DNA from: Schauerella fraxinea | GTDB taxonomy: Bacteria; Pseudomonadota; Gammaproteobacteria; Burkholderiales; Burkholderiaceae_B | Length of the DNA stretch: 64,000 bases | Assembly (NCBI GenBank): GCA_030849945.1 | Contig: JAVDKK010000006.1 | Location: forward strand, 186,001 to 250,000 | Direction of reading: 5' to 3' | In this document: piece after piece, positions 44,648 to 51,916 of the stretch | Numbering within the stretch: the stretch's first letter is position 1 | Layout of the letters: every line of letters starts with the position of its first letter | Translations under genes and position numbers: made by a program | The notes under the pieces: model-generated | What the model was told of the DNA's origin: nothing | Seen by the model: the letters and a program-made list of their open reading frames with translations, nothing else | Database searches by the model: none

Positions 44648-45309
44648 TTCTCATCGCAGAAGACGAACCCAAGATCGCCGCCTTGCTGGCCGACTATCTC
44701 AATGCTGCCGGCTTCGAAACCCGCTGGGTGGCCAACGGCAGCGAAGTGATCGCCGCCTTTCGCGAAGATGCGCCGGAGCTGATCCTGCTGGATCTGATGC
44801 TGCCGGGCCGCGATGGCTTGACGTTGTGCCGTGAAATCCGCCAGACCAGCGCCGTGCCCATCGTGATGGTAACGGCCCGGGTCGACGAGATCGATCGCCT
44901 GATCGGCCTGGAAATGGGCGCGGATGACTACATCTGCAAACCGTTCAGCCCGCGGGAAGTGCTGGCGCGCGTGAAAGCGATCATCCGCCGCGCCCGCCAC
45001 CATGCCGCCGCGCCCAACGAGCCCAGTCCGTTACGCATCGATAGCCAATACCACGGCGCCTGGCTCGACGAGCATCCGCTCAATCTCACGCCGGTCGAAT
45101 TCCGCCTGCTGCATACCCTCTGGCAGTCGCAGGGCAAGATCCTGTCGCGCGATCAATTGATGGACGGCCTGTATCCCGATAACCGCATCGTGACCGACCG
45201 TACCGTCGACACGCACGTGAAGAACCTGCGACGCAAGCTCGAATCGGTGCGCGCCGATGCCACGTTGATCCGCTCGATCTACGGGGTAGGTTACAAACTC
45301 GAGCTGTAA
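44644..45309 (+). CDS. baeR: OmpR-family response regulator BaeR
   Basis: 221 residues: receiver (LIAEDEPKIAALLADYLNAAG, phospho-acceptor Asp in LILLDLMLPGRDGLTLCREI, Lys in YICKPFSPREV) and winged-helix output (LDEHPLNLTPVEFRLLHTL, TDRTVDTHVKNLRRKLES, IRSIYGVGYKLEL). GLTLCREIR, IDRLIGLEMGADDYICKP and the TDRT-D-H-KNLRRKLES stretch match E. coli BaeR closely, more than other OmpR paralogues. It controls envelope-stress and efflux genes in E. coli; here the Spy-like gene upstream is a natural target. Confidence 0.9.
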   Translation: MILIAEDEPKIAALLADYLNAAGFETRWVANGSEVIAAFREDAPELILLDLMLPGRDGLTLCREIRQTSAVPIVMVTARVDEIDRLIGLEMGADDYICKPFSPREVLARVKAIIRRARHHAAAPNEPSPLRIDSQYHGAWLDEHPLNLTPVEFRLLHTLWQSQGKILSRDQLMDGLYPDNRIVTDRTVDTHVKNLRRKLESVRADATLIRSIYGVGYKLEL

Positions 45310-45478
45310 AAATGTGGTAAATCGCGCAGTTTGAGGCCCAACCGTTACGCTATTTCGCTTATCGGGAGAGACCAAATGTGTCTATGATTCTCAAAACGCT
45401 GGATGATGATACTTAAGACACCATCCCAATGCCCGAGGGGGACATTGCAAGAAGCGGTACCCCAGGGGAAGAATCGGT

Positions 45479-47467
45479 ATGGCGAAGTTCGGGTTGCGCA
45501 GCAAGTCATTACTGGCTTTGGTGCTTGCGTGTCTGCTGGCATTGGTGCCGGCGAGTCTGGTGGGTTGGAATATCGTCGACAGCGTGCGCGAGCATTTTGG
45601 CCGCGCCTACGTCAGCAATTTCACGCAGCTGAACCGGCAGAAAATCCTTGCCCCGCTGTCGCGGGAGCTCGCGTTGTCGCGCCGCATGGCGCAGTCCGAA
45701 GTGACTCTGCAATGGCTGCGTGAGCCGGGTAATGCCGCGGCGGCCGAACTGTTCTTTCGCGAGGCAGAAGGGTATCGGCGGGATTTCGTCGATCACGCCT
45801 ACTTCATCGCGCGCCAATCCGATGGCAATTATTATTTCAACGACGACAGCAAGCCGGTCTCGTTCGAGCCCCGCTATACGTTGAACGCCACCAATCCCAC
45901 GGACGGCTGGTTCTACGGCAGCCTGCGCTCGCAGGACCCTTACAACATCAACGTGAGCACCGACCGGGGCCTCAAGATCACGCGTGTCTGGATCAACGTC
46001 GTCGTGCGCGACGGCACCACGCCGCTTGCGCTTGCCGGCGCCAGCTTGAACCTGAACCGCTTTCTGGACGAGTTCGTGCGCAGCGGCGAAGCCGGTGTGA
46101 CGCCGATGATCGTCAACGAGAACGGTGCAATCCAGGCGCACCGCGATGCGTCGCTGATCGCCTACAACTCGGGCGCGACCGATACCGGTGAAACCCAGCG
46201 CGTCTTCGGGCTGATGACCGATGACGCCAGCCGCGGCGCCTTGCAACGGGCCATGCAAACCGCCCGCCGCGACCCCAATACGGTGCCCTCGGAATGGGTC
46301 ACCCTGTCGGGCAAGCGCCAATTGCTGTCGGTGGCCTATATCCCCGAACTCAAATGGTATGTGTTGACGGCAGTCGATCTGAATGCCGCGCGCATCATCG
46401 ACACGGGCTGGCTCTGGTCGGCCGGGCTGGCCTTGATTCTGGTCATCATGGCGCTGCTCCTGGCCTTCGGCTATGCCGTCGAGCGGCTGGTGCTGCGGCC
46501 CTTGCGGCGCCTGCAACAGTCGGCGCGCGCGATCGCCGACGGCCGTTACGACGTCACGTTGCCGCAGGGCGGCATGGATGAGATCGGCGATCTGAGCCGC
46601 GCCTTCGGCGTCATGGCCGACAAGGTGCGCTCGCACACTGCCGAACTCGAAAGCCGGGTACAGGCGCGCACCACGGAACTGGCTGCGGCCAACCGCGAGA
46701 TGGCGGTGGCGCACAAGAAGATCGGCGATTCGATCGACTATGCCAGCCTGATTCAGCGCGCCATCCTGCCCGATCGTCAGATGACGCACTCGCTGGGCGC
46801 ACATCACTTCGTGCTGTGGCAACCGCGCGATGTGGTGGGCGGCGACTTCTACGTATTCCGTGCCGATGGCGACAATTGCCTTCTGGGCGTGGTCGATTGC
46901 GCGGGCCATGGCGTGCCCGGCGCGTTGATGACTATGCTGGCACGTGCCGCGGTCGATCTGGCGATCTCGGAAGCCGGCGTACGCGACCCCGCGTCGGTGC
47001 TGGTGCGCGTCGATCAGGCAATGCGTGCGATGCTCGAAGATGCCCAACTGCCGCGCACCTTGGCCACTGCGATGGACGCCGGGCTGGTGTATGTGGATCG
47101 CACGGGCGGCAAGATTACGTTCAGTGGCGCCAAGCTGTCGTTGTTTGCCAGCAATGGCGTGGACGTCGAGGAGTTCACGGGCGGACGCCGCGCGTTGGGC
47201 GACAAGCGTCTGGGCGATTACACCAATCAGGAAGTGGCCTTGCGGCCCGATTGGACGTTTTACCTCGCAACCGACGGCTTTCTGGATCAGGCGGGCGGCG
47301 AGCATGGTTTCGGCTTCGGCACGTCGCGCTTCGCCAATATGATCAAAGCGCATGCGCGCTTGCCGCTTGAACAGCAAGGCGCGGCGTTCGTTCAGGTGCT
47401 GGCCGAGTACCAGGGCGATTTGCCGCAACGCGACGACATCACGATGTTGTCGTTCCGTTTCGAATAA
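45479..47467 (+). CDS. siaA: SiaA-like membrane PP2C phosphatase
   Basis: 662 residues, matching the length and layout of Pseudomonas aeruginosa SiaA. TM1 about 10-30, a periplasmic Cache-type sensor to about 310, TM2 about 312-334 (GLALILVIMALLLAFGYAV), HAMP and coiled coil, then a SpoIIE/PP2C serine/threonine phosphatase domain from about 420. Metal-site aspartates are in RDVVGGDFYVF, VVDCAGHGVPGALMTML and the last QRDDITML. In the known system SiaA dephosphorylates SiaC in response to an envelope signal, switching on the cyclase SiaD. Good GGGGAAG site before the ATG. First gene of a four-gene operon. Confidence 0.92.
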   Translation: MAKFGLRSKSLLALVLACLLALVPASLVGWNIVDSVREHFGRAYVSNFTQLNRQKILAPLSRELALSRRMAQSEVTLQWLREPGNAAAAELFFREAEGYRRDFVDHAYFIARQSDGNYYFNDDSKPVSFEPRYTLNATNPTDGWFYGSLRSQDPYNINVSTDRGLKITRVWINVVVRDGTTPLALAGASLNLNRFLDEFVRSGEAGVTPMIVNENGAIQAHRDASLIAYNSGATDTGETQRVFGLMTDDASRGALQRAMQTARRDPNTVPSEWVTLSGKRQLLSVAYIPELKWYVLTAVDLNAARIIDTGWLWSAGLALILVIMALLLAFGYAVERLVLRPLRRLQQSARAIADGRYDVTLPQGGMDEIGDLSRAFGVMADKVRSHTAELESRVQARTTELAAANREMAVAHKKIGDSIDYASLIQRAILPDRQMTHSLGAHHFVLWQPRDVVGGDFYVFRADGDNCLLGVVDCAGHGVPGALMTMLARAAVDLAISEAGVRDPASVLVRVDQAMRAMLEDAQLPRTLATAMDAGLVYVDRTGGKITFSGAKLSLFASNGVDVEEFTGGRRALGDKRLGDYTNQEVALRPDWTFYLATDGFLDQAGGEHGFGFGTSRFANMIKAHARLPLEQQGAAFVQVLAEYQGDLPQRDDITMLSFRFE

Positions 47468-47491
47468 GCAGTCAGACAGGATATCCGGCTT

Positions 47492-48034
47492 ATGAATGCC
47501 AATGACTTATATGCGCTGCGCGAGCGCTTCAACCGAAGCGGCACCTTGTTGTGCTTCAACGGTCCGATTTCGCGCAGCCTGATCGAAGAGCTGGGCAATG
47601 CGCTCAAGAATTATCTCAACGTGGACGCCGCGCGCCCGGCCGAAGCGATGGACGTGTTCTCGGTGTATATCGAGATGACGCAGAACATCCGTTCGTATGC
47701 CACCCATTGCGGTTATGCCGACGGCGATGCGGCCGCTACCGTTGTGATTGCGCGCGACGAGGCCGGCCATTATGTGGTCTCCGCGGGTAATATCGTGGCG
47801 CTTGACGATGGCGCGCGATTGGTCGAGCGGATTCGCGCGTTATCCGCGATGGACAAGCCGCAGCTCAAGGCGCTTTATAAAGAACAATTACGCAAACCTC
47901 GCGCGCCCGATGCCGTCAGCGGCGCCGGGCTCGGTCTGATCGATATCGCGCGCCGCGCGACGTCGATGCTGGACCCCACGCTGAGTGCACACGATGACAC
48001 GCGTGGCTTTTTCAGCCTGAGCGTTGTGATCTGA
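47492..48034 (+). CDS. siaB: SiaB-like protein kinase
   Basis: 180 residues of the SiaB family (DUF6272), an unusual GHKL-type serine/threonine kinase. Visible features: the opening LYALRERFNRSGTLLCFNGP, the N-box-like YIEMTQNIRSYATHCGY with the Mg/ATP Asn, and a G-box-like VSGAGLGLIDIARRA. SiaB phosphorylates SiaC and so silences the cyclase. It begins 24 bp after siaA with AGGA upstream, and siaC follows after 19 bp. Confidence 0.92.
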   Translation: MNANDLYALRERFNRSGTLLCFNGPISRSLIEELGNALKNYLNVDAARPAEAMDVFSVYIEMTQNIRSYATHCGYADGDAAATVVIARDEAGHYVVSAGNIVALDDGARLVERIRALSAMDKPQLKALYKEQLRKPRAPDAVSGAGLGLIDIARRATSMLDPTLSAHDDTRGFFSLSVVI

Positions 48035-48053
48035 GAATCGAGATACCCTGACC

Positions 48054-48434
48054 ATGATGAACGACCTGAACATTCCAGGCACGCAGTCGACCCCCACCAT
48101 TACGACCGACGCCGCAGCCGGCGTTGTGCGCATGAGCGGCGATTCCTACCCTGAAAATTCGTTCGAGCTGTTCGGCCCGGTATTTACCTGGGTCGAGGAA
48201 TACCTGAGTGCGCACGAGCGGCCGCTCACGCTGGAGCTCGAACTGCTGTATCTGAACACCAGCACGATCAAAGCCGTGATGGAAATCTTCGATCTGCTCG
48301 AAGGCGCTTTCGAAGACGGCCGCGACGTGAAAGTCAACTGGTACTACGACTTGCGCAATGAGCGCGTGGGCGAGTTGGCCGAAGAGTTCAAGGAAGACTG
48401 CACCTTCCCGTTTGCGGTGATCGGACAGCCATGA
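48054..48434 (+). CDS. siaC: SiaC-like switch protein (DUF1987)
   Basis: 126 residues, near-identical in motif order to P. aeruginosa SiaC: LNIPGTQSTPTI, GDSYPENSFELFGPV, LLYLNTSTIKAVMEIFDLLE, WYYDLRNERVGELAEEFKED. The regulated threonine (Thr68 in P. aeruginosa) corresponds to T69 here in LYLNTSTIK, or T68 if the second ATG is used. Unphosphorylated SiaC binds and activates SiaD; phosphorylation by SiaB blocks this. The stop overlaps the siaD ATG (ATGA). Confidence 0.95.
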   Translation: MMNDLNIPGTQSTPTITTDAAAGVVRMSGDSYPENSFELFGPVFTWVEEYLSAHERPLTLELELLYLNTSTIKAVMEIFDLLEGAFEDGRDVKVNWYYDLRNERVGELAEEFKEDCTFPFAVIGQP

Positions 48435-49276
48435 AAAAGAAGACGCGCGAGCTCGACGAGCGGCTGGAAACGTTGCTGGCCGACGAGCAGTACGTGGGTC
48501 ACCCCTTACGCGATGCGCTGCTCGAGTTGCGCGCGCACATGGAAGACCAGCTCGAACGCATCGAGCGGATCGCGAGCTTGTCGGACGCGTTTCAGTCGAT
48601 GGCGCGCCAGCGTGAACTGTCGCTCACCGATCGCTTCGATCGGCAGTTGCGCCGGCTGTCGCGCGTGGTCAGCATTTCGGATCGCTATCAGGGATTGATG
48701 CGCGACATCAATCAGGCCGTCACGGATGCCTCCAATCACGACCCGCTCACCGAGTTGCTCAACCGGCGCGCGTTGATGGCCGCGCTGAAAGAGAAATGCA
48801 AAGGCGTGGAGGGCGAGGCGCCCGTGTTTGTGCTCGCCATGCTGGACGTCGATCATTTCAAGTCGATCAATGACCGGTATGGGCATGAGGCCGGCGACCG
48901 CGCATTGACCGCATTGGCGCGCGTGATGGAAAGCGAGCTGATGGACGACGCCGTATTTGGACGGTGGGGCGGCGAAGAATTTCTGGCGGTGTTCGATGGC
49001 GGCGATGCCGATGCGCCGCGCGCCGTGTGCGAACGCTTGATGGCGGTGGTGCGCGACCTGGCGTTGCCGATCAGCGATCACACGAGCCTGAAGCTCACCT
49101 TGAGCGTGGGCATCACCATTCGGGTGCCGGGCGAAACCTTGTCCGCCACGATCAACCGTGCCGATGCCGCGCTGTATGCGTCCAAGCAAAGCGGACGTGA
49201 CCGGTTGACGCTCAACGAAGCGCCCGCCGTGGCCGCCGTGGCGCCCACCGTCGTGCCGTTCAAGGCGCGCGCGTAG
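48431..49276 (+). CDS. siaD: SiaD-like diguanylate cyclase
   Basis: 281 residues. An N-terminal helical region (about 1-110, QLERIERIASLSDAFQSM) matches the SiaC-binding coiled coil. It is followed by a GGDEF domain with active-site GGEEF in VFGRWGGEEFLAVFDGG, the metal Asp in LAMLDVDHFKSINDRYGHEAG and DPLTELLNRRAL at its start. The positions for a canonical RxxD inhibitory site before GGEEF hold Met and Ala, so product inhibition at an I-site is not expected. Makes c-di-GMP when bound to unphosphorylated SiaC. Last gene of the module. Confidence 0.93.
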   Translation: MKKKTRELDERLETLLADEQYVGHPLRDALLELRAHMEDQLERIERIASLSDAFQSMARQRELSLTDRFDRQLRRLSRVVSISDRYQGLMRDINQAVTDASNHDPLTELLNRRALMAALKEKCKGVEGEAPVFVLAMLDVDHFKSINDRYGHEAGDRALTALARVMESELMDDAVFGRWGGEEFLAVFDGGDADAPRAVCERLMAVVRDLALPISDHTSLKLTLSVGITIRVPGETLSATINRADAALYASKQSGRDRLTLNEAPAVAAVAPTVVPFKARA

Positions 49277-49370
49277 ACGGGTCATCAGGCAGGGCCGTTA
49301 CATGGCTGGCCAAGGGCTGCGTCGGCCCGTTCGGCGCAGTTCGCCCCGGGCGTGACGCGCGACCGTACGA

Positions 49371-50120
49371 TCAGGCGTCTTCGCCCGTTGTGCCCGTTGC
49401 GCCCAGCAGCGACTGCGCGCCAGCCTCCGGATCCGACCAGGGCGCCGCGCGCGCCAACGCCATCCAGACGCCGAACGGCAACGTGGTGCGTTTATGCCGC
49501 GGTGCCTGACGTGCGACCACGGGCCGGTCGTTTTCCACCAGCATCACACCGCATTCCAACGGAATTTCGCTGGGATCCCCGATCGAACGCCCGCGCGCAT
49601 CGGTGCCCAGCACATACCAGCATTCACCCATATCGCAGTAGGCCGCGCGTTTGGCCGGGCGCTTCAAATCGCCCAGCAGATCGGCGCGCCGCACTTTGAT
49701 TTCGTGCACGATGGGTTCGACGTAGGTTTCGACCGAGCTATTGCGGATCGAGAACACGTCGGGTTTGGCCACATGCCAAACCGGCGGTGCATCGGGCTCG
49801 GCGCCTGGCACCTGCGCGCGCAAACTCAAGCCCCGCCACACCAGCCGGCCCGTCTGGCGCATGCTGCGCGCCACCCGCTCGACCAAGGCTTCGTGACTGT
49901 CGAACGCTGCCCGGTTACGGGCGGTCGTGGCCGCCAGGAGCGCCACGCCCGTGTCGGTGACGCGCAGCGTTTCGAAGCCGTTCGCGCAGCGCACGCGCTC
50001 AGCCATGCCGGCGGCGAGCAAATCGACTTCGAGCGCATCCTGGCAGGGCCAGCCGGCCGAGCGGTAGATGTCGCGCAGGCGGCGCGCATGGTGTTTGCCG
50101 AGTTCGGGAAGGGAAGACAT
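49371..50120 (-). CDS. Predicted PD-(D/E)XK-like nuclease domain protein
   Basis: 249 residues. The N-terminal third reads as a winged-helix-like region (LGKHHARRLRDIYRSAGWPC, RVTDTGVALLAAT). The centre has a D...ExK pattern: KPDVFSIRN, then VHEIKVRRADLLGDLKRP about 18 residues later, followed by AAYCDMGECWYVLG, the spacing and beta-strand context of PD-(D/E)XK nucleases such as MmcB-like proteins. I infer a DNA-related hydrolase; I do not recognise a named family with certainty. It converges with siaD and stands alone. Confidence 0.5.
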   Translation of the reverse strand: MSSLPELGKHHARRLRDIYRSAGWPCQDALEVDLLAAGMAERVRCANGFETLRVTDTGVALLAATTARNRAAFDSHEALVERVARSMRQTGRLVWRGLSLRAQVPGAEPDAPPVWHVAKPDVFSIRNSSVETYVEPIVHEIKVRRADLLGDLKRPAKRAAYCDMGECWYVLGTDARGRSIGDPSEIPLECGVMLVENDRPVVARQAPRHKRTTLPFGVWMALARAAPWSDPEAGAQSLLGATGTTGEDA

Positions 50121-50301
50121 GGCATCAAAAAGGACAACGAAGCCGGACGATTATGCCACTCGCGCACGATGGCGGATTGCGCGGCGGCACCGCTAGCCTC
50201 TAGACTGTGGTGACGATTCGCGCCAGGAGCGCGAACAGGCGTCACGTCCGGCCGCAATACGGCGCGCAGGGCTGTTGACCCCCGCCAGGAGACAGTTGGA
50301 G

Positions 50302-51192
50302 ATGGATAAGAAAATGACGGTCGGCATTATCGGTGTCGGCATGATGGGCCACGGTATCGCCACGAATATCGTCAAGGGGGGCTATGCGCTCACCTTGCTC
50401 GACCATCCGGGCAATCAGCCGGTGGACGATCTGGTCGCGGCTGGCGCCACGCGTAGCGATAGCGCTGCGGCCATCGCGCGCGACACCGACGTGGTGATCT
50501 TGTGCGTCACCGGCACGCCCCAGGTTGAAGATGTACTGTTTCGCGCCGGTGGGGTGCTCGAAGGCCTGACGCCCGGCACGATCGTGATCGACTGCTCGAC
50601 CGCCATTCCGTCTTCCACCTTGAAGATTGCCGAAGCGGTGAGCAATGCCGGGGGTCAGTTTCTTGATGCGCCCATGACGCGCACGCCCAAGGAAGCCGCT
50701 GAAGGGCGCCTCAATCTGATCGTGGGCGGCAGCCCCGAGCTGTACGAGACCTGCCTGCCGCTGCTGCAAACCTATGCCGAGAACATCACGCATGCCGGCC
50801 CCGTGGGCGCCGGGCATCGCATGAAGCTCCTGCACAACTATGTGTCGCTGGGCTTTTCGGCGGTATTGGCCGAAGCGGCGGCGTGCGCACGCCGTGCCGA
50901 TATCGATCCCGCCGTCTTCATGGACATTCTCGCCAAGGGCGGGGGCGACGGCGTGGTGCTGGGCCGGCTGCGCCCCTACATCGAACATGGCGACAGCTCG
51001 AGCTTCCGCTTTTCGGTCGCCAATGCGTTGAAGGACATGGGCTACTACACCACGATGGCCGAAGAGGCCGGCGCCGCGCATCTCACGGCCACGGCAGTGC
51101 GCGACACGTACGCGCGCATCAACGATGCCGGCATGGCGAACTCCCCGATTCCCGAAATGATCGGCGAACTGGCCTCGCCCAGCCGTAAGTAA
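50302..51192 (+). CDS. NAD(P)-dependent beta-hydroxyacid dehydrogenase family protein
   Basis: 296 residues of the 3-hydroxyisobutyrate/6-phosphogluconate-like family: nucleotide-binding VGIIGVGMMGHGIATNIVKG, substrate motif VIDCSTAIPSSTLKIAE, QFLDAPMTRTPKEAAEGRLN (substrate-binding D-x-P) and the catalytic-Lys segment GHRMKLLHNYVSLGFSAVLA (Lys-x-x-x-Asn). Oxidises a 3-hydroxyacid or reduces a semialdehyde. The ATG at 50302 follows GGAG closely, with another AGGAG 11 nt up; ATG 50314 is also in frame. Monocistronic. Confidence 0.87.
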   Translation: MDKKMTVGIIGVGMMGHGIATNIVKGGYALTLLDHPGNQPVDDLVAAGATRSDSAAAIARDTDVVILCVTGTPQVEDVLFRAGGVLEGLTPGTIVIDCSTAIPSSTLKIAEAVSNAGGQFLDAPMTRTPKEAAEGRLNLIVGGSPELYETCLPLLQTYAENITHAGPVGAGHRMKLLHNYVSLGFSAVLAEAAACARRADIDPAVFMDILAKGGGDGVVLGRLRPYIEHGDSSSFRFSVANALKDMGYYTTMAEEAGAAHLTATAVRDTYARINDAGMANSPIPEMIGELASPSRK

Positions 51193-51200
51193 GCAGGCAT

Positions 51201-51220
51201 GGGCCGCTGCAAAGCGGCCC
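51201..51220 (+). terminator. Hairpin after the dehydrogenase gene
   Basis: GGGCCGCT (51201-51208) and AGCGGCCC (51213-51220) pair perfectly around a GCAA tetraloop of the stable GNRA class, 9 bp after the stop. There is no T-run downstream, so it may stabilise the 3' end rather than terminate. Confidence 0.45.
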
Positions 51221-51338
51221 GCTGCACCGCGCGTGCGGCCCGCCGTTCATGGCGGTAGTGCCGCGTCGTCATCCACAGTTGGCTTACCCGCGGGATAGCA
51301 CGTCCGCTAGCCCCGTGAGCGTCCCATCGGGGGCAGGG

Positions 51339-51746
51339 TCAGTGGCAGCTGCAGTCGTTCAGGCCCTGCAGGATGCCGCATTCGCCGGCATTGCTGGTGC
51401 CCGGGCACATCTCGCGCAGCGCGGTCAGGTGCGACTTCAAATGCACGAGTTCGGCCATTCGCATGTCGACCTGGCGAATGTGGGTGTCGAGCAACGTATT
51501 GATATCCGAGCACCCTTCGTCCGGCGTATCGCGAAAGTGCAGTAGCGTGCGCACCTCGTCCAGTGTCATATCCAGCGACCGGCAGTGGCGGATAAAGCGC
51601 AGGCGCTCGATGTGCGGCTCGCCATACAGACGGAAATTGCCGTCGCTGCGTAGCGGCTCGGGCAACAAACCTTCTTTTTCGTAAAAGCGGATGGTGCCCA
51701 CCCCGCACTCGGTGCGGGTGGCCAATTCGCCGATCTTGATCGTCAT
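51339..51746 (-). CDS. MerR-family heavy-metal regulator (CadR/PbrR-like)
   Basis: 135 residues: MerR HTH (KIGELATRTECGVGTIRFYEKEG split over residues 4-26), dimer helix, and C-terminal metal loop. Cysteines at C14, C79 (EGCSD), C114 and C123, plus a terminal C-x-C-H (C132, C134). C79/C114/C123 is the CadR/PbrR metal set; C14, C79 and C134 match residues reported as needed for lead response in PbrR of Cupriavidus. It should activate the divergent P-type ATPase gene from its distorted promoter when Cd, Pb or Zn is bound. ATG 51746 lies 170 bp from the ATPase start. Confidence 0.9.
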   Translation of the reverse strand: MTIKIGELATRTECGVGTIRFYEKEGLLPEPLRSDGNFRLYGEPHIERLRFIRHCRSLDMTLDEVRTLLHFRDTPDEGCSDINTLLDTHIRQVDMRMAELVHLKSHLTALREMCPGTSNAGECGILQGLNDCSCH

Positions 51747-51851
51747 AACCGGGCTCCGTGAGGGGAATTGAAGGGGCGTTGGAAGAGGGCGTTAAAAGGG
51801 GGGCGTTGAAAGGGGCATTGAGGGGCCGCCCTGTAATCGTCGCCGCAGCGC

Positions 51852-51882
51852 TTGACTCTATAGTAGCTTCAGGGTTTCCAAT
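51852..51882 (+). promoter_or_regulatory. MerR-type promoter/operator of the metal ATPase
   Basis: -35 TTGACT (51852-51857) and a -10-like TCCAAT (51877-51882) are separated by 19 bp, the over-long spacer that MerR regulators correct. The spacer holds the dyad ACTCTATAG-TAG-CTTCAGGGT (51855-51875), very like PbrR/CadR operators (ACTCTATAGTAACTAGAGGG type). Confidence 0.8.
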
Positions 51883-51916
51883 CGAATAGACCGCTTTGCA
51901 CTGGAAAGGTTCTTCG

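Noticed and set aside
45509..47428. 639-codon minus-strand open frame opposite siaA
   Set aside because: Same reasoning: siaA is unambiguous, and the antisense translation is low-information.
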